A stretch of 54,668 nt of DNA from Pseudomonadota bacterium (GCA_023426505.1 JAFAAP010000231.1:1-54668); one strand, 5' to 3'; shown: positions 18,732 through 27,132, numbered from the stretch's first letter. The notes: generated by a model not told the origin, from the sequence alone. Made by a program: numbers and translations.

Positions 18732-19391
18732 ATGCTCAAAGCCCTCATCTTCGATATGGATGGCACCCTGGTGCACAGCGACCCCACGCACCTTCAAGCT
18801 TTCGCCGAAGTCCTGGGGCCGGAGGGCGTCGTGATCGACGACGCGCTCTACCGCTCGGCGATCATCGGCCGGACCAACGACGCCATCTTCGCCTCCCTGC
18901 TGCCCCATCGCACCGTCGAGGAGCACGAGGATTTCGCCGACCGCAAGGAGGCCGCCTTCCGCCGCCGGGCGCTCGACCTGAAGCCCCTGGAGGGCCTCGT
19001 CGATCTTCTCGACTGGGCCGACGCCCGCGGGATCCGCATCGCTCTCGTGACCAACGCGCCCGTGCTGAACGCAACCCATATGCTCGACGTGCTGGGCATT
19101 GCCGAGCGGTTCGCCGTCAAGGTCACGATCGAGCAGGTCGAGCGCGGCAAGCCTGATCCCCTGCCCTATCTCACGGCCCTCGAGCGGCTCGGCATCAGTC
19201 CCGACGAGGCCATCGCCTTCGAGGATTCGCCCTCCGGCATGAAAGCCGCCAAGGGCGCCGGCCTTTTTTCCTTCGGCGTCCTCACGGGGCTGACGGCTGA
19301 CGACATGAGGGCCTTCGGCGCCGACGGCACGATCGAGACCTTCCGCGACCCGGGTCTCTGGGAGGTTCTGGAGCGCAGGCTCGCAGCGTGA
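18732..19391 (+). CDS. HAD superfamily phosphatase (beta-phosphoglucomutase/GPH-like)
   Basis: 219 residues with HAD motif I IFDMDGT (nucleophile Asp8, acid Asp10), motif II VTNAP, the motif III lysine in RGKPDPLPY and motif IV FEDSPSG. The four-helix cap at about 17-80 fits subfamily IA, which includes phosphoglycolate phosphatases and sugar-phosphate phosphatases. The start ATG 18732 has only a weak SD. It converges on the HxlR gene with a 14-bp gap. Confidence 0.9.
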   Translation: MLKALIFDMDGTLVHSDPTHLQAFAEVLGPEGVVIDDALYRSAIIGRTNDAIFASLLPHRTVEEHEDFADRKEAAFRRRALDLKPLEGLVDLLDWADARGIRIALVTNAPVLNATHMLDVLGIAERFAVKVTIEQVERGKPDPLPYLTALERLGISPDEAIAFEDSPSGMKAAKGAGLFSFGVLTGLTADDMRAFGADGTIETFRDPGLWEVLERRLAA

Positions 19392-19405
19392 TCGGACTTG
19401 AGCCC

Positions 19406-19813
19406 TCAGGCCGCGTCCAGGTGCTTGTCGCCTCCAGTCCTGGGGGTCTGGTCGGCATCGTCGAACCGAGCCCGTGCGGCGAGGATTTCATCCCGGTTCT
19501 CGATCGCCCAGTCTCCGAGGGCACGAACGACGGCCAGCAATGAGCGTCCGAGTTCCGTGAGCCGGTATTCGACCCGCGGAGGAACGGTCGGATAGACCGT
19601 GCGGGTGACGAGCCCGTCCCGCTCCAGACCACGGAGCGTGAGCGTCAGCATCCGCTGAGAGATGCCGTCGACCATGCGTCGCAGTTCGTTGAAGCGGCGC
19701 GTCTCGTTGCCGAGTTGGACCACGACCTGAACGCTCCACTTGTCGCCGATCCGAGACAGGATTTCCGTCACGGTCCGGCAGTCCGTGGTTACACGGATGT
19801 GCCCGGGTATCAA
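19406..19813 (-). CDS. HxlR family transcriptional regulator with N-terminal cysteine
   Basis: 135 residues with the winged-helix HxlR core: IGDKWSVQVVVQL, FNELRRMVDGISQRMLTLTLRGLERDGLVTR and the YRLTELG wing. Cys12 (TTDC) sits where YodB, HypR and QorR-type members carry the redox-sensing cysteine. The start is a TTG at 19813: AAGGAGG lies 7 bp upstream, a textbook SD, and no ATG fits. It is divergent from an NADPH:FMN reductase gene, the usual arrangement when HxlR senses quinones or aldehydes and controls its neighbour. Confidence 0.9.
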   Translation of the reverse strand: MIPGHIRVTTDCRTVTEILSRIGDKWSVQVVVQLGNETRRFNELRRMVDGISQRMLTLTLRGLERDGLVTRTVYPTVPPRVEYRLTELGRSLLAVVRALGDWAIENRDEILAARARFDDADQTPRTGGDKHLDAA

Positions 19814-19846
19814 AAAAGTGCCTCCTTGCGGCTCAGGCGGAACGTT

Positions 19847-19881
19847 ACCTAATGAGCCCTGGTTACGAGTCGGAACCTAAT
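19847..19881. promoter_or_regulatory. Candidate HxlR operator, repeated ACCTAAT
   Basis: ACCTAAT occurs twice, at 19847-19853 and 19875-19881 (28 bp apart), and GTTAC twice between 19844 and 19866, in the 103-bp space between the divergent hxlR and FMN reductase genes. The position suits a shared operator; binding is inferred. Confidence 0.35.
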
Positions 19882-19916
19882 CATCCTTCCGCCTCAGCGC
19901 AAATCCAGGACAAGAC

Positions 19917-20483
19917 ATGACGCTCAAGCTTCACATCATCATCGCGAGCACCCGCCCGGGCCGGGCAGGCCCCACCATCGCAAAGTGGTTCCACCAGGAG
20001 GCGGCTGCGCACGGCAAGTTCGATCCGGTCCTGGTCGATCTCGCGGATTTCAACCTGCCGGTCTATGATGAGCCGGTCCATCCGGTGCTGCAGAAATACG
20101 AGCACGAGCACACGAAGGCCTGGAGCGCGAGCGTGAAGGCGGCCGACGCGTACGTGTTCGTGACGCCCGAATACAATTACAATCCACCGCCGTCTCTCGT
20201 GAACGCGCTGAACTTCGTCTACAAGGAATGGAACTACAAGCCCGCCGGCTTCGTGAGCTACGGCGGCGTGTCGGGCGGCCTGCGCGCGGTGCAGATGGCT
20301 AAGCAGCTCGTGACGACGCTCAGGATGATGCCGATGGTCGAAGGCGTTTCGGTTCCCAATTTCGGTCAGCTGATCGGCGAGGACAAAGTGTTCCGGCCGA
20401 ACGACCTGATCCTCGCCTCCGTGAAGCCCATGATGGACGAGCTGCATCGCTGGGCGGAAGCCCTGAAGTCGATGCGCGGCTGA
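19917..20483 (+). CDS. NADPH-dependent FMN reductase-like flavodoxin-fold protein
   Basis: 188 residues with the flavodoxin-like fold. The phosphate-binding loop is IIASTRPGRAGP near the N-terminus, and the second flavin loop is TPEYNYNPPPSLVNALNF. This matches the NADPH:FMN/azoreductase/ArsH-related family (SsuE-like), which reduces flavins, quinones or azo compounds. AGGA lies 7 bp before ATG 19917. Divergent from hxlR, so induction by electrophiles is a reasonable guess. Confidence 0.9.
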   Translation: MTLKLHIIIASTRPGRAGPTIAKWFHQEAAAHGKFDPVLVDLADFNLPVYDEPVHPVLQKYEHEHTKAWSASVKAADAYVFVTPEYNYNPPPSLVNALNFVYKEWNYKPAGFVSYGGVSGGLRAVQMAKQLVTTLRMMPMVEGVSVPNFGQLIGEDKVFRPNDLILASVKPMMDELHRWAEALKSMRG

Positions 20484-20551
20484 GACCCTGCATGAAAAAG
20501 CGGCACCGCTGGGGACCAGCGGTGCTGCTCGGAACTCGTCCGTGCCGCGCC

Positions 20552-21715
20552 TCAGACGCGCCCGGCCAGCGCATCCTCGAAGAGCTTGCGGGCGCTCTCC
20601 TTCGTGATCGGCACCGGGTTGCCGCCTGCGGTCGGATCGTTCGGAGCCATCTCGGACATCTCGTCGAAGCGCGCGGCGTCGATCTTGAGCCCTTCCAGCG
20701 TGTGCGGGACGCCGAGGTCGCGGCGCAGCTGCAGCACCCAATCGAGGAAGGCCTGGAACGACGGCTCCAGGCCGATATAGGCCGCAAGCCGCTCGATCTT
20801 GTGCTCGATCGCCGCGCGGTTGTAGACCAGCACGTAGGGCATGAAGACCGCGTTGGTGAGGCCGTGATGGGTGTCGTAGAGCGCGCCCGCCGGATGCGAC
20901 AGCGCATGGATGGCGCCGAGCCCCTTCTGGAACGCGGTGGCGCCCATGGCGGCGGCGGACATCATGTTGGCACGCGCCTCGATATCCTTTCCATCCTTGT
21001 AGGCGCGCGGCAGGTATTCCTTCACCAGGCGGATGCCCTCGACCGCGATGCCCTCGGCCATCGGGTGGTAGCCGGGCGCGCAATAGGCTTCGATGCAGTG
21101 CGCGAGCGCGTCGAGGCCGGTGCCGGCCGTGATGTGGGGCGGCATGCCGACCGTGAGTTCCGGATCGCAGATCACGATCTTCGGCATCATCAGCGGATGG
21201 AAGATCACCTTCTTGGTGTGCGTCGCCTCCTGGGTGATCACGCCGGCGCGGCCGACTTCGGAGCCGGTTCCGGCAGTCGTCGGCACGGCGATGATCGGAA
21301 GGATGCCGTTGGGGTCGGCGCGGGTCCACCAGTCGCCGATATCCTCGAAATCCCACATGGGCCGCGTCTGGCCCGCCATGAAGGCGATGACCTTGCCGGC
21401 ATCGAGCGCCGAGCCGCCCCCGAAGGCGACGACGCCGTCGTGTTTGCCGGCTTTCAGCGCCTCGAGGCCCTTGTAGACGTTGGTCTCGACCGGGTTCGGC
21501 TTGATGTCCGAGAACACGGCGGCCTTGAGGCCGGCGCCGGTCAGCTGGTCGAGCGCCGCCTTGGTCATCGGCTGCGTGGCCAGGAACGGATCGGTGACGA
21601 TCAGCGGCGCCGACGTGCCGACATTGCTGCAGGCCTCGGCGAGTTCCGAGATGCGGCCGGCGCCGAAGCGCACCGCGGTGGGGTAGTTCCAGTTGGAGCG
21701 GGGAGAAGCGGTCAT
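20552..21715 (-). CDS. Iron-containing alcohol dehydrogenase
   Basis: 387 residues from ATG 21715, 8 bp after the aldehyde dehydrogenase stop. Group III (iron) ADH motifs: GGGSALDAGKVIA for the dinucleotide, TAGTGSEV, and metal ligands within TGLDALAHCIEAY and HALSHPAGALYDTHHG. Last gene of the minus-strand cluster. Paired with the aldehyde dehydrogenase it should oxidise an alcohol to an aldehyde; in the proposed route the substrate is gamma-glutamylethanolamide. The family also includes 4-hydroxybutyrate dehydrogenases, so the substrate remains an inference. Confidence 0.9.
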   Translation of the reverse strand: MTASPRSNWNYPTAVRFGAGRISELAEACSNVGTSAPLIVTDPFLATQPMTKAALDQLTGAGLKAAVFSDIKPNPVETNVYKGLEALKAGKHDGVVAFGGGSALDAGKVIAFMAGQTRPMWDFEDIGDWWTRADPNGILPIIAVPTTAGTGSEVGRAGVITQEATHTKKVIFHPLMMPKIVICDPELTVGMPPHITAGTGLDALAHCIEAYCAPGYHPMAEGIAVEGIRLVKEYLPRAYKDGKDIEARANMMSAAAMGATAFQKGLGAIHALSHPAGALYDTHHGLTNAVFMPYVLVYNRAAIEHKIERLAAYIGLEPSFQAFLDWVLQLRRDLGVPHTLEGLKIDAARFDEMSEMAPNDPTAGGNPVPITKESARKLFEDALAGRV

Positions 21716-21723
21716 CGTGAAGC

Positions 21724-23118
21724 TCACAGCGCGTGGCGCAGGTGGTAGGACTTGGGACGGGTGAGGGATTCGTAGGCCAGCCGCGACAGGCTCGCGCCGC
21801 GGCCCGTATCCTTCACGCCGGTCCAGGCGAGAGCGGGATCGAGATAGTCGCAGCGATTCATGAACACGGTGCCGGTCTCCAGCCGTTCGCCGATGGCTTC
21901 CGCCGCATCGACGTCGGAGGTCCAGATGGCGGCCGAGAGGCCATAGGGCGAGTCGTTCATGAGGCGGATCGCCTCCTCGTCGCCCTTGACCTTCATGATG
22001 CCGACGGTCGGGCCGAAGCTCTCGTCGCGCATCACGCTCATCGAATGATCGACGTTCGTCAGCACCTGCGGGGCCAGATAGGCGGTGTCGCCCACATCGG
22101 CCGGGAACGCCTTCGCGTCGATATGAGCCTTCGCGCCCTGGGCGACGGCCTCGACGTTCTGCCGGCGCACGAGATCGGCGAAGCGCTTGTGCGCCATCGG
22201 ACCGAGAGTCGTCATCTCCTCGAGCGGGTTGCCGAGCACGTACTTGTTCACGAGGTCGACCGCACCCTCGATGAAGCGGTCGTAATGCCTCTCGTGCACG
22301 TAGATCCGCTCGATGCCGCAGCAGCACTGTCCCGAATTGAAGAACGCGCCGTCCACGATGTTCTCGATGGCGTGGTCGATGTTGGCGTCCTCGCGCACAT
22401 AGGCCGGGTCCTTGCCGCCGAGCTCCAGCCCGAGCGAGGTGAACGAGCCTGCCGCCGCGCGCTCGATGGCGCGGCCGCCGGAGACCGAGCCGGTGAAGTT
22501 GCAGTGGTCCACGAGGCCGGCGCCGAGAATGCGCGCCGTCTGGTCGTGGCTGAGCACGAGGTTCTGGAACAGGCCCTTCGGCATGCCGGCCCGGTCCATC
22601 GCCATCTGGAAGCGGTCCCCCGCGAGCAGCGTCTGCGAAGCGTGCTTCAGCAGCACCGCGTTGCCGGCCATGAGGGCAGGCACGATAGTGTTGATCGCCG
22701 TCAGATACGGATAGTTCCAGGGCGCGATCACGAGAACCAGCCCGACGGGCTCGCGCTTGATCATGCGGCGGAAGCCCGGCTTCTCGTCGTCGGCCGGAAT
22801 GGGCTTCAGGCTGTCCTCCGCGATGCGGATCATGTGGCGCGCACGCTCCTCGACGCCGCGGAACTCGCCGCCATAGCGCACGGGTCGGCCCATCATCTGG
22901 GCGATTTCCGGCACCACCTCCTGGTTCATGGCGAGCAGCGCGTCGAGGAAGGCGGAGACCATCCGGCCGCGCTCGGCGACGGAGACGTTGCGCCATGCCT
23001 TTTGCGCCTCGCGCGCCGCCGTGACGGCAGCATCGATCGCGGCTTCGGACATGATCGGGCGACGAACGAGCTCGCGCCCGTCGATCGGGGAGATACAGAC
23101 GATATCGGTGTCAGCCAT
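21724..23118 (-). CDS. NAD(P)-dependent aldehyde dehydrogenase
   Basis: 464 residues. Motifs: VIAPWNYPYLTAIN, the NAD loop FTGSVSGGRAI, the general base in LELGGKDPAY, and the catalytic cysteine in NSGQCCCG (Cys265-267, with Cys266 by position). Slightly short for the superfamily (about 480-500). The ATG at 23118 has no SD of its own; a 13-codon ORF with a strong SD ends across this ATG, so translation may depend on coupling. It oxidises the aldehyde made by the neighbouring iron ADH, by context. Confidence 0.92.
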   Translation of the reverse strand: MADTDIVCISPIDGRELVRRPIMSEAAIDAAVTAAREAQKAWRNVSVAERGRMVSAFLDALLAMNQEVVPEIAQMMGRPVRYGGEFRGVEERARHMIRIAEDSLKPIPADDEKPGFRRMIKREPVGLVLVIAPWNYPYLTAINTIVPALMAGNAVLLKHASQTLLAGDRFQMAMDRAGMPKGLFQNLVLSHDQTARILGAGLVDHCNFTGSVSGGRAIERAAAGSFTSLGLELGGKDPAYVREDANIDHAIENIVDGAFFNSGQCCCGIERIYVHERHYDRFIEGAVDLVNKYVLGNPLEEMTTLGPMAHKRFADLVRRQNVEAVAQGAKAHIDAKAFPADVGDTAYLAPQVLTNVDHSMSVMRDESFGPTVGIMKVKGDEEAIRLMNDSPYGLSAAIWTSDVDAAEAIGERLETGTVFMNRCDYLDPALAWTGVKDTGRGASLSRLAYESLTRPKSYHLRHAL

Positions 23119-23152
23119 GGTCTTGTCTAACGACTATGATCGGGCCGATCAT
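23111..23152 (-). CDS. Possible upstream ORF coupled to the aldehyde dehydrogenase
   Basis: Thirteen codons (MIGPIIVVRQDHG) from ATG 23152 to TGA 23111. The SD AAGGAG is 6 bp before its ATG. Its stop lies 4 bp inside the aldehyde dehydrogenase frame, so a terminating ribosome could restart at ATG 23118, which lacks an SD. Most of its first half is built from the perfect palindrome at 23132-23156. Confidence 0.45.
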   Translation of the reverse strand: MIGPIIVVRQDHG

Positions 23153-23156
23153 AGTC
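23132..23156. promoter_or_regulatory. Perfect 25-bp palindrome before the aldehyde dehydrogenase gene
   Basis: Two 12-bp arms, GACTATGATCGG and CCGATCATAGTC, flank a single central G with no mismatch. It ends 13 bp before the aldehyde dehydrogenase ATG and follows the glutamine-synthetase-like gene by 65 bp. It could be a protein operator or, in RNA, a strong hairpin between the SD and the start. Confidence 0.7.
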
Positions 23157-23221
23157 TTCTCCTTTTTTCTTCCGCAAAATCTATCGAAAAACCGGCGTCC
23201 ACTTTTTCGGATCTTGCTTCC

Positions 23222-24592
23222 TTAAATGATCTCGAAATAGCGGGCGAGCTGCCAGTCCGTGATGGCCTTGCGGGCCTCACGCTCCTCCCATTCGCGCGTT
23301 GCCGCATAATGGTCAACGAAAGTGTCGCCGAAGAGCTGGCGCGCCGCCTGCGACCCTTTGAGCCGCTCGGCAGCCTCCCCGAGCGAGCGCGGCAGGGCCC
23401 GCTCCTTCGGGTGCTCCACCGCATAGGCGTTGCCTTGGATCGGCTCGCCGGGCTCGATCCGGTTCTCGATGCCCCACAGGCCGGAGCCGATAGCGGCCGC
23501 GAGCGCGATGTAGGGATTGATGTCGGCGGCCGCGACCCGATACTCGACGCGCTGCGACTTTTCGGAGCCTGGGATGACGCGAAGCGCCGTCGTGCGGTTC
23601 TCGACGCCCCAGGCGGAATCCGTCGGCGCCCAGAAGCCCGGGATCAGCCGCGTGTAGCTGTTCACCGTGCAGGCCACCATGGCGAGAATCTCGGGCATCA
23701 GCTGCTGCTGGCCGCCGACGAACCAGCGCATGGTGTCGGACATGTTGTGCGGCGCATCCGCATCGTAGAACACGCCCTTACCGGTCTTCACGTCGCGTAA
23801 AGAAGCGTGCAAGTGGCCCGACTGGCCGGGCCAGTCGCGCGACCACTTGGCCATGAAGGTCGCCATCCAGCCGCGGCGCTGGGCCAGAATCTTGGTGAAG
23901 GTCTTGAACAGCGCCGCCTTGTCGGCCGCCTTCAGGGCGTCGTCGACCCGGATCGCGGCTTCGAGGACCCCGGGCCCGGTCTCGGTGTGCAGCCCCTCGA
24001 TCTCGAAATCCATCTTGGTCGCGAGGTCGAGAAGCTCGTGGTAGAAATCCGCGTGGACGCCGGCGCGCAGCAGCGAATAGCCGAAGAAGCCGGGCGTGAT
24101 GTTCTTGAGGTTCCGATAGCTCTTCTCGCGCACGGAATGAGGCGTCTCCTCGAAGAGGAAGAACTCGAACTCCGCTGCGGCCGAGACCGCGAAGCCCATG
24201 TCCTCAGCCTTCTTGAGCACGCGCCGCAGCACGCCGCGGGGGCAGGCCGCTTCCGCATAGCCGTCGAATTCGGCCAGGAAGAACGGCAGGTCGTTCTCGA
24301 ACGGGATGAGCCGCATGGTCTCCGGCAGGACCCGCACCGACGCGTCCGGGTAGGCGGTGTGCCAGCCGGTCAGGGTCGTGTTGTCGTAGAGCTGGTCGTT
24401 CGAATCCCAGCCCAGCACCACGTCGCAGAAGCCGAAGCCCTTCTCCAGTGCGGATTCGAACTTGTCACGGGCCATGTACTTGCCGCGCATGATACCGTCC
24501 GAGTCGGTGACGCCGACCTTGACGAAAGGCAGGTCGCGGCTGCGCACGTAGGCCGCTGCGTCGGCGGCATTCTTGATGGTGGGAGCGTCCAT
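23222..24592 (-). CDS. Glutamine synthetase family ligase (PuuA/GlnA4-like gamma-glutamylamide synthetase)
   Basis: 456 residues from ATG 24592. The N-terminal beta-grasp (VKVGVTDSDGIMRGKYM) and catalytic domain (EFEFFLFEETPHS, GVHADFYHELLD, the SGHLHASLRD ammonia/ATP region, PGFWAPTDSAWGVENRTTALRVI) mark a GS-fold enzyme. The sequence and its place between an amine permease and oxidoreductases fit gamma-glutamyl-amine ligases (PuuA, GlnA4, IpuC) rather than GlnA. It would ligate glutamate to the imported amine with ATP. It lies 62 bp after the permease gene and about 100 bp before the aldehyde dehydrogenase. Confidence 0.88.
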   Translation of the reverse strand: MDAPTIKNAADAAAYVRSRDLPFVKVGVTDSDGIMRGKYMARDKFESALEKGFGFCDVVLGWDSNDQLYDNTTLTGWHTAYPDASVRVLPETMRLIPFENDLPFFLAEFDGYAEAACPRGVLRRVLKKAEDMGFAVSAAAEFEFFLFEETPHSVREKSYRNLKNITPGFFGYSLLRAGVHADFYHELLDLATKMDFEIEGLHTETGPGVLEAAIRVDDALKAADKAALFKTFTKILAQRRGWMATFMAKWSRDWPGQSGHLHASLRDVKTGKGVFYDADAPHNMSDTMRWFVGGQQQLMPEILAMVACTVNSYTRLIPGFWAPTDSAWGVENRTTALRVIPGSEKSQRVEYRVAAADINPYIALAAAIGSGLWGIENRIEPGEPIQGNAYAVEHPKERALPRSLGEAAERLKGSQAARQLFGDTFVDHYAATREWEEREARKAITDWQLARYFEII

Positions 24593-24654
24593 GCGGAAAA
24601 CCTGAAAAGAATGAGGGATTGGGAGGCGCACCGCGCGTGCGCCTCCCGCGTGCG

Positions 24655-26190
24655 TCAGTAGGTCTTGTATCCTGTCTCGCCCTTGGTGAGGGCGAATTCC
24701 TCCTCGGGGGAGAGGATGAGCTTGTGCCGCCCGTGGATCAGGAAATACGCCATCATGATCGCGTAGTAGATGGCGACGCCGATCACGCCCTTCTGGAACA
24801 CCGGATCCGTGAGCTGGAAGTAGAGCGTCACGGCCGCGATGACCATGCAGATCACCGCGCCGGCGACGCCGAACGGGCTCTTGTACGGCCGGTGCAGGTT
24901 CGGAAACTTCCTCTTCAGGACGATGTAGGACATGCCCTGCATGAAGTAGGCCAGCATCGCGCCCGCCACCGCCATGTTGAGCAGGGTGCCGCCGATGACG
25001 GTGGCGCCCGCCTCGGCTCCGACAGAGAACCAGATCACCAGCATCACCAGAAGGCCGATCACCGCGCCTGCGATCAGCGCGACGTAGGGCGTCTTGCGGT
25101 TGCCGTGCGTCACCGACAGGAAGCTCGGGAAGTAGCCGGCCCGCGACAGGGAATAGATCTGCCGCCCGAACGCGAAGATGATGGTGTGGAACGACGCGAT
25201 GAGGCCGATCACCGCGATCGCCGCCAGGATCTTCGCGATGTCCGACCCGAAGAGCGTGCGGAACCCGTCGAGGAGCGGCTCGCCCGACTTGGCCAAGCCG
25301 GCTGCGCCCGGCGCGATGCTCGTGTTGAGGAATACCACCAGAAAGGCCGACACGATGAGCGTCAGGATGCCGGCGATGATGCCCTTCGGCATGTCGCGCT
25401 GCGGATCGTGCGATTCCTCGGCCGCCAGCGGGAGCTGCTCGATGGCGAGGAAGAGCCAGACCGCGAAGGGAAGCGCCGCCAGGATGCCGCCAATGCCCAT
25501 CGGCAGGAACGGACCGTTCCCGCTCGGCAGCTCCGCGCCGTCGGGCCCGATGTTCAGCGCCCAGCGGGAGAAGTCGAGCTGCCCGGAGAGCAGGACCGAG
25601 ACGTAAAAGAAGGCCAGGACCGCGAGCGCCATCAGGGTGACGGTCACCGTCACCTTGAACGAGAGTTCGACCCCGATGATGTTGAGCCCGACGAACAGGG
25701 CGTAGCACAGCACCCAGTAGACGGGCTGAAACTCCGGTGCCGTGCCGAAGATCGCCGAGAGATACGAGCTGATGAAGAACACGATGACGGCCGGCGTCAG
25801 CACGAACTCGATGTTCTCCGCGATCCCCGTGATGTATCCGGCCCAGGGCCCCATCGAGGTCCGGGCGAACGAATAGGCCCCGCCCGTGTGCGGCAGCGCC
25901 GGGGACATTTCGGCCAGCGAGAAGGTGAGGCCGAGATACATGGTCGCGATGATGATGGTCGCGAAGAACATCGAGCCGAAGCCCTGGGTCAGGCCCAAGT
26001 TCCAGCCCGAGTAGTGGCCCGAGATGACCGCGCCGACGCCGAGCGCCCAGAGCGACCAGACGCGGGCATGGCGCTTGAGGCGCCGCGCTTCGAAATAAGT
26101 CTCGTCCACTGTGGTGTAGGTCACGCCGGCGGTCGCCTTCATGGCGGCCGGCGGGGCATGGACGCCCGTACTGTCTTGTCCGACTGACAT
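24655..26190 (-). CDS. APC family permease, ethanolamine-type
   Basis: 511 residues with about 12 membrane segments. The N-terminal part WALGVGAVISGHYSGWNLG, MYLGLTFSLAEMSPALPHTGGAYSFART and GIAENIEFVLTPAVIVFF is how I recognise the ethanolamine permease (Eat) branch of the APC superfamily. An excellent SD (GGAGGAAG) precedes ATG 26190. It follows the amidohydrolase gene after a 61-bp gap with a stem-loop. Substrate is inferred from family recall; other amines are possible. Confidence 0.87.
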   Translation of the reverse strand: MSVGQDSTGVHAPPAAMKATAGVTYTTVDETYFEARRLKRHARVWSLWALGVGAVISGHYSGWNLGLTQGFGSMFFATIIIATMYLGLTFSLAEMSPALPHTGGAYSFARTSMGPWAGYITGIAENIEFVLTPAVIVFFISSYLSAIFGTAPEFQPVYWVLCYALFVGLNIIGVELSFKVTVTVTLMALAVLAFFYVSVLLSGQLDFSRWALNIGPDGAELPSGNGPFLPMGIGGILAALPFAVWLFLAIEQLPLAAEESHDPQRDMPKGIIAGILTLIVSAFLVVFLNTSIAPGAAGLAKSGEPLLDGFRTLFGSDIAKILAAIAVIGLIASFHTIIFAFGRQIYSLSRAGYFPSFLSVTHGNRKTPYVALIAGAVIGLLVMLVIWFSVGAEAGATVIGGTLLNMAVAGAMLAYFMQGMSYIVLKRKFPNLHRPYKSPFGVAGAVICMVIAAVTLYFQLTDPVFQKGVIGVAIYYAIMMAYFLIHGRHKLILSPEEEFALTKGETGYKTY

Positions 26191-26222
26191 AACTCTTCCT
26201 CCAAGAATAGTCTGCCTCTAAA

Positions 26223-26245
26223 CCGCGGCACGTCATGCGCCGCGG
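26223..26245 (-). terminator. Stem-loop between amidohydrolase and permease genes
   Basis: CCGCGGC and GCCGCGG pair perfectly over 7 bp with a 9-nt loop, followed on the minus strand by TTTAG. It may partly terminate or protect the upstream mRNA, so the two genes need not be made in equal amounts. Confidence 0.4.
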
Positions 26246-26251
26246 CCGTCG

Positions 26252-27040
26252 TCAGAGCGTCCGCGCCCCCTCCCTCAACAAGGGTGCAAGACGGCTTGCC
26301 CACGCCGACTGTCCGTCTTCCGTGCGGATCATGTCGTTGCGGATCTCGATCATCAGGGGCGCGAGGCCGCGCCGCACTGCGTGCCGGTCGAGGGTGTGAA
26401 ACACCCGGTCGGCCGGTGAATAGGGTTGGTTCATTCCCACGTTCAGCGTTGGATCCTGCCGAAGCCCGGCCTCGACGCTGCGCGCGAAGCGCTCGTCCCA
26501 GTCGAAGATCAGGCCGATCTCCCACGGACGCGGAACGTCCCGGTAGACGGGCGTGAAGGAATGGATCGACACGACGGCCCGCACCTGCCCGGCCGTCTTG
26601 CGCGCATCGGCATAGGCATCGACCGCACCGTGGAAGGCATCGTAGACCTCCCGCACGCGAAGGGCGCGCTCCGCCGCATCGAGGTCGAGATTGCCCGGGA
26701 TTGTGGTGCGCTCGCTCATGGCCGTGATCGAGTCCGGCGCCGAGGGGTCCCGGTTGAGGTCGAGCACGAGCCGCGAGACCCCCGCGTGGATGAGCGGGGC
26801 GTCGAGGAGCCGGGACAGGGCCTGCGCTACTCCAAGGGCGCCCGGATCCCATGCGATGTGGCTTTCGAGTTCCTCGGGTCCCAGGCCCAATGTGCCGTAG
26901 CGGCTCGGCAGATGGCGGGAGGCGTGCTCGCAGATCAGGAGGATGGGCGATGCGCCGTGCGGGTTCTCGATGCGTGCGACAGGCTCCGGAACCTGTCCGG
27001 TGGGGTTTCCCTGAGCGGCGACCCGACTCGCATGCGCCAT
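26252..27040 (-). CDS. N-formylglutamate amidohydrolase-like hydrolase
   Basis: 262 residues from ATG 27040, which has GGAGG 5 bp upstream; ATGs at 27049 and 27103 would add N-terminal residues but have weaker SDs. FGase motifs are visible: ILLICEHASRHLP (zinc Glu/His), HIAWDPGALGVA, LVLDLNRDPS and VVSIHSFTPVYR. Family members hydrolyse N-acyl-glutamates. In this cluster I propose it cleaves a gamma-glutamyl amide (for example gamma-glutamylglycine). First minus-strand gene after the divergent regulator. Confidence 0.85.
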   Translation of the reverse strand: MAHASRVAAQGNPTGQVPEPVARIENPHGASPILLICEHASRHLPSRYGTLGLGPEELESHIAWDPGALGVAQALSRLLDAPLIHAGVSRLVLDLNRDPSAPDSITAMSERTTIPGNLDLDAAERALRVREVYDAFHGAVDAYADARKTAGQVRAVVSIHSFTPVYRDVPRPWEIGLIFDWDERFARSVEAGLRQDPTLNVGMNQPYSPADRVFHTLDRHAVRRGLAPLMIEIRNDMIRTEDGQSAWASRLAPLLREGARTL

Positions 27041-27117
27041 GCGGTCCTCCATCGGCTTGACAAGGCAAGCCCCGACCCTCGTTTGAACGTCTGGTACGTT
27101 CATTCCCGTTTTTCTTA

Positions 27118-27132
27118 TTCTGAAATTTCTGA
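27118..27132. promoter_or_regulatory. Candidate RpiR operator, tandem TTCTGA
   Basis: TTCTGA occurs at 27118-27123 and 27127-27132, a 9-bp phase, around the palindrome GAAATTTC. It sits in the 138-bp divergent spacer between the amidohydrolase and the RpiR gene and is the AT-richest part of it. Confidence 0.35.

Noticed and set aside
20552..22996. One 814-residue fusion of dehydrogenases
   Set aside because: The first half is a wrong-frame reading of the aldehyde dehydrogenase gene. The real iron ADH starts at ATG 21715.
23222..26236. A 1004-residue permease-ligase fusion
   Set aside because: The N-terminal part is a wrong-frame reading of the permease gene. The ligase starts at ATG 24592.
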